A stretch of 64,000 nt of DNA. Source: Thiotrichaceae bacterium UBA4486 (GTDB lineage: Bacteria > Pseudomonadota > Gammaproteobacteria > Eutrophobiales > Eutrophobiaceae). Numbering within the stretch: position 1 is the first letter of the stretch; every line of letters begins with the position of its first letter. Shown in pieces: positions 59,301 to 64,000 of the stretch. The stretch covers positions 62,001 to 126,000 of the forward strand of contig DGNS01000006.1 of assembly GCA_002389045.1 (NCBI GenBank), read 5' to 3'. The notes beneath the pieces are model-generated. The model saw only the letters and a program-made list of their open reading frames with translations, was not told the DNA's origin and made no database searches. The position numbers and the translations under genes were made by a program.

Positions 59301-60140
59301 GAGGTTGGCCTTGAGTTCCGTTCCCAGCGCCTGCACGGTGAGATCGCGTACGCTGGCGGCTTCCTTTGCCATATTCATCTCGACGACGGTGTTCATGGTC
59401 GCCCTGGCTTCGCCGCCGGGCACGTTCTTGCCGCGGATCACCGAGTCGATGTTCAGCGGGCTGATGGTGTAGATCTCCGCATCGAGGTCGTAATTGAACA
59501 CGGCTTTCAGCGCGATGTCCTTGCTGATGGCGGGCTGGCTGGATTCCGCCTTCATGGTCAGGTTCAGTTCCACGGGATCGCCATAGGTCAGCGGCCCGGT
59601 GCCCGCCTGCAGGTCACGGATCTTGATGACTCGGCCGGCCTGGCGGTCATCGAAGGTCAGGCGTGATTCCTTGATATCGACACCGCCGAGCACCACGGCG
59701 GAGAGTTCCGGCATCTCGCCCGGTTCCTCTTCTTTCGGTTTCACCAGGTCATCCCAGTTACTGACACCCTCCTTGTTTTTCGCCAGGTTGACTTCCAGCC
59801 CGTGCAGCTTCAGCGTATCCAGCTCGTACTGTTTTTTCAGCAACGGCAGGGTCTTGATGCGCAGGGCCACCTGTTCGGCGCTGAAAAACGGCGCATCACC
59901 AAAGCCCGGCGCATTGCCGAGGCTGATGCCGTTGGCCGTGACACCGGCCCAGGGATAAAGGGAAAACTCCAGTGCGCCGGTAATGGTCAGTGTGCGCCCG
60001 GTTTCCTCCCTGACCTTGACCACCAGATCATCCTTGAACTTGTCGGAATTGATATAGTGAACCGCGCCATAGGCGCCGATAATGACAACCGCCACCAGTA
60101 AACCGGCAATCACCAAAAGCCATTTCATCAGTCGTTTCAT
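56367..60140 (-). CDS. AsmA-family envelope protein, enlarged by internal repeats
   Basis: 1257 aa from the ATG at 60140, which follows GGAGGAGAAAGCATA. It has an N-terminal membrane helix (about 4-28), then the AsmA N-terminal domain with DTLKLHGLEVNLAKN and SLGNAPGFG, and the C-terminal AsmA_2 region with NGVFQGVDVRKVL. Between about 290 and 830 five imperfect tandem units of about 95-110 residues repeat the pattern KGSDLP..LLQLA..L...FEISTEFDADM..G.I.VPALSA...GA.I.G. E. coli AsmA is about half this length. Lipid transfer between membranes is inferred from the family. It is coupled to argH (TAATG). Confidence 0.92.
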   Translation of the reverse strand: MKRLMKWLLVIAGLLVAVVIIGAYGAVHYINSDKFKDDLVVKVREETGRTLTITGALEFSLYPWAGVTANGISLGNAPGFGDAPFFSAEQVALRIKTLPLLKKQYELDTLKLHGLEVNLAKNKEGVSNWDDLVKPKEEEPGEMPELSAVVLGGVDIKESRLTFDDRQAGRVIKIRDLQAGTGPLTYGDPVELNLTMKAESSQPAISKDIALKAVFNYDLDAEIYTISPLNIDSVIRGKNVPGGEARATMNTVVEMNMAKEAASVRDLTVQALGTELKANLEASDVQSGQPAIKADLNLSGEDLARLMKVLEIEPLASDLARLKDRSFKVSTHIESDLSQDTVAIPELSVTGLGAEINGNLDVRGLKGDSPSAKGRLAAKGSDFPLLLQLASQFMGGDAAQLSELGSQLGSDQGKDFEISTEFDADMSKGRIDVPALSARIPGASLNGKLQAEDIKSDNPSVQGDLTAEGPNLPNVLQMLAGLQGGNAAAVKKATAGLKDKGFKVAAVFDSGDDGSVELSSLKFNGLQTSVDGVIAVSNLKAEAPRVKGRMDAKGSNLPLIIQVAGALQPQGEALITLGQDLAKTGSNEFTISSQFDADLGSGAISVPALTAKLLGASIDGSLNATGKGDAVTLKGQLKATGSDLPSLMRLVGNLQKGESALGEAGSKLSAMKARGFEVDTAFTANQKAGDYDLSRLSARALGLEIDGALKAKGFKGSQGTINGNLTVVGNAPADLLTAYDQKDLAEVLKAVNLQAGIDGSGGNIQLKPFALKATLAGKDIPNSPVDLNLTGDVSANLDKQTLSIKNLSLKGLGLDASGNVEATKIQEAPEFKGTMTVAPFNLRQFMKQLNQEPPVTADKEVLKNVSFTSQFAGSASSIAFNELSIGLDETQIKGDASVVNFEKPAITFGFGINQINFDRYLPPAATGEKAAPATPETAAAGAAQLPLDTLRALDIDGKLLVGSMVYSNLKMSNVKLAIKAKDGKIKLSPAQADLYQGGYDGNVTLDATGKLPKLTMNTNFKGVEIEPLMKDFQGTANLKGNSNINLALFSAGSDAVSLKRNLNGQGGINITNGVFQGVDVRKVLTEVEMMIEDKRIGKPTEGGETAFDRMSASLDINSGVVTNKDLILSGPGFKVTGEGMLANLNDETWKYNLTLAVDETTATTQDSRYNIGGYDIPVQCRGKIQDKRCVPNVGDVLGTVVQKSLTDKLLEKAGIKKEKSTAPAPAPDSGTTTQPKQEEETLDPGKLLEKGLKGLFD

Positions 60141-61561
60141 TATGCTTTCTCCTCCAGCCATTGTTTGAGTTGCTGGCAATCCTGCCGGGCGGCGTGAATG
60201 GCCTGCAGTACGCGGGCCGGCGCCGTGCCGCCGGTGTGATCGCGTGCCGCCACCGAACCTTCCGGTGTCAGCACAGCGAAGACGTCATCTTCTATGACAT
60301 CAGAAAAGCCTTTTAAATCTGATAGTTTGAGTTCCGATAGATCCAGATCCTGCTGGATGGCGAACTGCACGGCCTGGCCGACAACAGCATGCGCATCACG
60401 AAACGGTATGCCCTTCGTGACCAGGTAGTCGGCCAGATCCGTCGCCGTGCTGTAGCCGGTGCGCGCCGCCTCAAGCATGGCGTGCCGGTTCACCTGGATG
60501 CCGGGCACCAGTCCACAATAGGCTAACAAACAGGCCTTCACCGTATCCACCGCATCAAACAGGGTTTCCTTGTCTTCCTGGTTGTCGCGGTTGTAGGCCA
60601 GCGGCTGCGATTTCATCAGCACCAGCAGGGCCTGCAGGTCGCCGTAGACACGTGCCGTCTTGCCGCGGCAGAGTTCGGGGATGTCCGGATTTTTCTTCTG
60701 CGGCATGATCGACGAGCCCGTGCACCAGGCGTCATCGAGGTCGATGAAACCGAACTGCTGTGACATCCACAGCACCAGTTCCTCGGAGAACCGCGACAGG
60801 TGCATCATCAGGATTGCCGCCGTGGCGCAGAACTCGATAGCGAAATCCCGGTCACTGACGGCATCCAGCGAATTTTGCGTGACCCCGGCAAAGCCGAGCA
60901 GCTCGGCGGTGTAAGCCCGGTCTATGGGGTAACTGGTCCCGGCCAGCGCCGCGGCGCCGAGCGGCATGACGTTGGTGCGGGAATGGCAGTCAATCAGCCG
61001 CGCCGCATCGCGCGACAGCATCGTGTACCAGGCCATGAGATGGTGGCCGAAGGTCACCGGTTGCGCGGTTTGCAAATGGGTGAAACCGGGCATGATGGTG
61101 TCCGCTTCCCGCTCGGCAAGATCCAGCAACGCGTCCATCAGGCCGGTGCTGATGTCGAGTACGGTCCGGATCTCATCGCGCAGGTAGAGGCGCAGATCGG
61201 TGGCGACCTGGTCATTGCGCGAACGCCCGGTATGCAGTTTTTTACCGACCTCGCCGATGCGTTCCACCAGTGCGGTTTCGATGTTCATGTGCACGTCTTC
61301 CAGCGCGGGTTCCCAGGTGAAGCGGCCGGCTTCGATATCCGACTCGATGGCCACGAGCCCCTGGCGGATCTCGCCGGCTTCTGCCTCAGTCAGGACTCCC
61401 ACCCGCGCCAGCATGCGCACATGGGCAATCGAGCCCATGATGTCGTAAGGATAAAGCCTCTGGTCAAAGGAGACCGATTGCGTGAAGGTCTCCACAAAAT
61501 CATCCGTGGAACGGCTGAAACGCCCGCCCCAGGGTTTTGCATTCTCCTGTTTTTGTGCCAT
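60140..61561 (-). CDS. argH: Argininosuccinate lyase
   Basis: 473 aa fumarase-superfamily enzyme of arginine synthesis that splits argininosuccinate to arginine and fumarate. The start at 61561 ([16 protein letters not shown]) is conserved; 17 extra upstream codons are open. Diagnostic segments are [21 protein letters not shown] (near 110), [13 protein letters not shown] and the lyase loop [12 protein letters not shown] (near 277). The catalytic residue lies in this loop. The gene is divergent from the algZ/algR pair, as in Pseudomonas, and ends by overlapping asmA by one base. Confidence 0.97.
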   Translation of the reverse strand: MAQKQENAKPWGGRFSRSTDDFVETFTQSVSFDQRLYPYDIMGSIAHVRMLARVGVLTEAEAGEIRQGLVAIESDIEAGRFTWEPALEDVHMNIETALVERIGEVGKKLHTGRSRNDQVATDLRLYLRDEIRTVLDISTGLMDALLDLAEREADTIMPGFTHLQTAQPVTFGHHLMAWYTMLSRDAARLIDCHSRTNVMPLGAAALAGTSYPIDRAYTAELLGFAGVTQNSLDAVSDRDFAIEFCATAAILMMHLSRFSEELVLWMSQQFGFIDLDDAWCTGSSIMPQKKNPDIPELCRGKTARVYGDLQALLVLMKSQPLAYNRDNQEDKETLFDAVDTVKACLLAYCGLVPGIQVNRHAMLEAARTGYSTATDLADYLVTKGIPFRDAHAVVGQAVQFAIQQDLDLSELKLSDLKGFSDVIEDDVFAVLTPEGSVAARDHTGGTAPARVLQAIHAARQDCQQLKQWLEEKA

Positions 61562-61600
61562 CTTAAGCCAACATTTGTAAATGAGAGATTCGAGTGGCTC

Positions 61601-61606
61601 ATTATA
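61601..61606 (-). promoter_or_regulatory. -10 element of argH
   Basis: TATAAT on the minus strand, about 40 bases upstream of the argH ATG. No matching -35 is obvious, so the call rests on the -10 only. Confidence 0.35.
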
Positions 61607-61645
61607 TCGCAAGGACCGGTTAATATTTTTCCTTTTCTCACTCGC

Positions 61646-62707
61646 ATGGTGAACAAAGAGACCTCGAAATCTTCATTTTTACCGGATTTTTGTGAAGTCC
61701 GGATGGTCTTCGTCATCATCCTGGTGGCGGAACTTCTTGCCATCGTGCTCTCCCTGGCCCAGCCCTCGCACATCGATGACCGCCTGCTGGCGCTGGCGAC
61801 CTATTCCATGTTCATCCAGTGCATTTCCATTACCTGCGCCGCAGTTCTGTGCCTGTCACGCAAACGGCTGAACGCGCTGCCCGATCACTGGACCGCCACC
61901 CTGAGTTTCCTGGCCATCCTGCTGATCACGTTTATCTTCATCGAAATCGTCTGGTGGCAGTTCTCCGGCTGGGCCGTGGCCGACAACAGCCGCGGCGCGC
62001 ACGGGCAATTCGTCCTGCGCAGTCTCGGCATCGCCGCCATCACCGGGGCGCTGGCGCTGCGTTATTTTTATGTTCAGCAGCAGTGGCGGCGTAACGTGGA
62101 GCTGGAAAGCAACTCCCGCCTGGATGCCCTGCAGGCGCGGATCCGGCCGCATTTCCTGTTCAACTGTCTGAATACCATCGCCGGACTGACGCGGCGCGAC
62201 GCCGTCAAGGCGGAACAGGCAGTGGAAGATCTGGCGGACCTGTTTCGCGCCAGCCTGCAGGACAGTCATCGCCTGACCGCCCTGGCGGACGAACTGGAAT
62301 TGTGCCGGCGTTACATCAACATGGAATCGCTGCGGCTGGGGGACCGCCTGGATATCGACTGGGACATAGACGCACTGCCGGCCAATGCCGGTATACCCGG
62401 ACTGACCCTGCAACCGTTGCTGGAAAACGCCATTTATCACGGTATCGAACCGCGCACGCATGGCGGTACGGTCCGTATTCACGGCAACTGTGACGGCGAG
62501 CAGTTACGGATCGAGATCAGCAATCCGCTGGCAACCAGCACCCGGCCCGGGCATTCGCGCGGTAATCACCTGGCCCAGGACAACATCCGCCAGCGCCTCG
62601 AGGCCATATTTGGCCGGCTCGCCCGGATGGACATCCGCGACGACGGCGACAGCTACACGGTATCACTGACCCTGCCTTATGTGCCCCATGAAAGTACTGA
62701 TCGTTGA
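61646..62707 (+). CDS. algZ: LytS-type sensor histidine kinase (AlgZ/FimS-like)
   Basis: 353 aa. Four to five membrane helices (about 18-145) form the sensor. The His_kinase domain (5TM/LytS class) carries the phospho-His in [19 protein letters not shown] (His near 171), and the ATP-binding N-box is [17 protein letters not shown]. It is divergent from argH and overlaps the response regulator gene by 20 bases. In Pseudomonas the equivalent pair controls pilus biogenesis and alginate; here a pil operon lies in the same window, so pilus regulation is a plausible role. Confidence 0.9.
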   Translation: MVNKETSKSSFLPDFCEVRMVFVIILVAELLAIVLSLAQPSHIDDRLLALATYSMFIQCISITCAAVLCLSRKRLNALPDHWTATLSFLAILLITFIFIEIVWWQFSGWAVADNSRGAHGQFVLRSLGIAAITGALALRYFYVQQQWRRNVELESNSRLDALQARIRPHFLFNCLNTIAGLTRRDAVKAEQAVEDLADLFRASLQDSHRLTALADELELCRRYINMESLRLGDRLDIDWDIDALPANAGIPGLTLQPLLENAIYHGIEPRTHGGTVRIHGNCDGEQLRIEISNPLATSTRPGHSRGNHLAQDNIRQRLEAIFGRLARMDIRDDGDSYTVSLTLPYVPHESTDR

Positions 62708-63416
62708 CGATGAAGCCCTGGCCCGCGCACGGCTGCGGGACATGATCGCCGAGGACTTTCCCGAACACACGCTGCTCGAAGCCGGCACCGGACTCAAGGC
62801 CCTGGAAATGGTCGGCGCTGAACAGCCGGATCTGATCCTGCTGGATATACGCATGCCGGAAATGGACGGCCTGGAAGTGGCGCGGCACCTGCTGAACCTG
62901 AACCAGGCGCCGGTGGTGGTGTTCACAACGGCCTACCAGGAACACGCGCTGAGCGCGTTCGATACCAATGCCGTGGATTACCTGGTCAAACCCATTCGCA
63001 GGGAACGCCTGGTACGTGCCCTGACCAGGGCCTCGTCACTGCGCAAGGCCCAGCTTGCCGCCATCAGCCACGCGGAACCCGGAACCCGGCGCCAGCACCT
63101 GAGCGCGACCATCCACGGCAAACTGCAACTGCAACCCGTGGATGCCATCTCGTTTCTGAAAGCCGAGCAGAAATACGTCACCGCCCATTGGCCCGGTGGC
63201 GAGATGCTGCTGGATGAATCACTGAAATCCCTGGAAAACGAATTCGCCGATCGCTTTACCCGCATTCACCGCAATACCCTGGTGGCCATGGACTGCATCA
63301 GCGGGCTGGAGAAAGACGAACAGGGGAATGCCTGCGTGTTGATCCGTGACCTGCCGGACCGCCTGCAGGTCAGCCGCCGGCATTTGTCGGCGTTGAAGAA
63401 GATGCTTAAAACATAG
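62688..63416 (+). CDS. algR: LytTR-family response regulator (AlgR-like)
   Basis: 242 aa from the ATG at 62688. The receiver domain has [11 protein letters not shown], the phosphoacceptor Asp in LILLDIRMPEMDG (near 54) and KP in LVKPIRR. The LytTR DNA-binding domain (about 140-240) has FLKAEQKYVTAHWP, FTRIHRNTLVAMDCI and LQVSRRHLSALK. It is translationally coupled to the kinase gene and is expected to bind direct repeats at target promoters. Unlike the receiver at 26428 it keeps all phosphorylation residues. Confidence 0.93.
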   Translation: MKVLIVDDEALARARLRDMIAEDFPEHTLLEAGTGLKALEMVGAEQPDLILLDIRMPEMDGLEVARHLLNLNQAPVVVFTTAYQEHALSAFDTNAVDYLVKPIRRERLVRALTRASSLRKAQLAAISHAEPGTRRQHLSATIHGKLQLQPVDAISFLKAEQKYVTAHWPGGEMLLDESLKSLENEFADRFTRIHRNTLVAMDCISGLEKDEQGNACVLIRDLPDRLQVSRRHLSALKKMLKT

Positions 63417-63506
63417 CTACAAGCTACAAGCTACAATCTACAAGCTACAAGCTACAAGAGAGTATGTGCTATTTTTTACTTGTTGCTAGTTGCTAGTTGC
63501 TAGTTG
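63417..63506. repeat. Facing heptamer arrays between algR and gshA
   Basis: Six CTACAAG-type units (63417-63458) begin right after the algR stop codon. A second run of four CTAGTTG/CTTGTTG units (63479-63506) ends right before the gshA stop codon. The two runs are roughly inverted complements, with an internal ATTTTTTAC. They may serve as a bidirectional terminator. Confidence 0.85.
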
Positions 63507-64000
63507 CTATATTTTCATTTCCCTCGCCGCCGCGATCAAGGCCAGACGCGCGATCACACCGTAGGTGTAAAACCGGTTGGGATGGGCATCCGGGTCCATG
63601 CTCTTGTCGGGGGAGACGCAACAGTCATCAAATGCCAGTGGTTCAAAGCGCATGCCGGGGGCGTTGAGATTTTCATTGCGGCCACGTTTGGTGTGCACCC
63701 GGTAAAAACCGCCGACCACGTTGTGATCGACCATGTATACCACCGGTTCAGCCACAGTGTCATCGCTGCCCCAGGATTCATGGGTGTAGACGCCTTCCTG
63801 GATGATCACTTTTGTGACTTTCTGTCCTTCCTTGGTCGTCGACATGCGGGTGCGCTGTTTACGGTTCAATTCAACCGCCTCTTCCGGGCTGTTAACGGTC
63901 ATGACGCCCATGCCATAGGTACCGGAGTCGGCTTTGACCATGACATAGGGGCGACAATCGACATTATACTCGCGGTACTTGTCCCCGATCTTCTCCAGCA
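63507..64000 (-). CDS. gshA: Glutamate-cysteine ligase, proteobacterial (T. ferrooxidans-type), partial
   Basis: C-terminal part only; the gene runs off the right edge, because the frame stays open beyond the Met at 63941. The segments VMVKADSGTYGMGVMTV (an ATP-grasp-like Lys/Gly stretch), QEGVYTHESWGSDDTVAEPVVYMVD and YTYGVIARLALIAAARE are those of the glutamate-cysteine ligase family first described from Acidithiobacillus, distinct from E. coli GshA. It makes gamma-glutamylcysteine for glutathione. It converges on algR. Confidence 0.85.
   Translation of the reverse strand, partial: LEKIGDKYREYNVDCRPYVMVKADSGTYGMGVMTVNSPEEAVELNRKQRTRMSTTKEGQKVTKVIIQEGVYTHESWGSDDTVAEPVVYMVDHNVVGGFYRVHTKRGRNENLNAPGMRFEPLAFDDCCVSPDKSMDPDAHPNRFYTYGVIARLALIAAAREMKI

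Noticed and set aside
60800..61645. Long N-terminal extension of the sensor kinase frame, antisense to argH
   Set aside because: The upstream 282 codons are the complement of argH; the kinase starts at 61646 where membrane-segment coding begins.

Overview
The window is chromosomal DNA from a gammaproteobacterium, moderately GC-rich and densely coded. The evidence is conserved gene order: ponA facing pilMNOPQ, followed by aroK-aroB-dgt-damX-gltB-gltD; thiS-thiG-trmB; argH-asmA-mutY-yggX-tRNA-Phe; and argH facing the algZ/algR pair. The glutamate-cysteine ligase at the right edge looks like the Acidithiobacillus-type enzyme, which points to a Chromatiales-like or related lineage. The species cannot be fixed from sequence alone.

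Layout. 1-1044: end of a Fic protein gene, dispersed repeats and the gltD terminator. 1045-11809 (minus): glutamate synthase gltBD, the cell-division ATPase DamX, a dNTPase, and shikimate genes aroB/aroK. 12022-16947 (minus): the type IV pilus inner-membrane/secretin operon pilMNOPQ. 17138-25730 (plus): PBP1A, a conserved unknown, PriA, a rhodanese-like protein, ArgS and a SPOR protein. 25864-31248: tRNA-Gly(CCC) followed by an unusual 180-bp-spaced duplication, an atypical receiver protein with a metallo-hydrolase, thiS/thiG, trmB, a GMP/IMP-nucleotidase-like gene and cysQ. 31348-43751: TPR lipoprotein, GalE, P-type ATPase, a Ser/Thr kinase fused to a PilZ domain, a nhaR remnant, a methanethiol methyltransferase-like gene, trhP and a chemoreceptor with a C-terminal sensor.

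43752-54760 is accessory. It holds a mercury-resistance locus (merR facing merC-merA, with a textbook 19-bp-spaced promoter), a broken chimeric ORF, a radical SAM/flavin-oxidase-like pair, a truncated ADP-ribosylglycohydrolase, a TlpA-like thioredoxin, a degenerate tRNA-Phe copy, an APC permease, a PepSY protein behind a perfect FNR/Anr box, and an AT-rich two-gene cassette (one member CoiA-like with a nuclease-like motif) beside the intact tRNA-Phe. From 54807 to the end the core genome resumes: tRNA-Phe, yggX, mutY, a greatly enlarged asmA, argH, algZ/algR and partial gshA.

The recurring themes are type IV pili and their likely regulators (pilMNOPQ, algZR, a PilZ-kinase), peptidoglycan/division functions (PBP1A, two SPOR proteins) and translation (argS, two tRNAs, trmB, trhP). 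A genome-specific oddity is a set of imperfect tandem repeats with a strict 7-base period, each with a different heptamer, in at least five intergenic regions. Several are arranged as inverted pairs and one looks like a bidirectional terminator.
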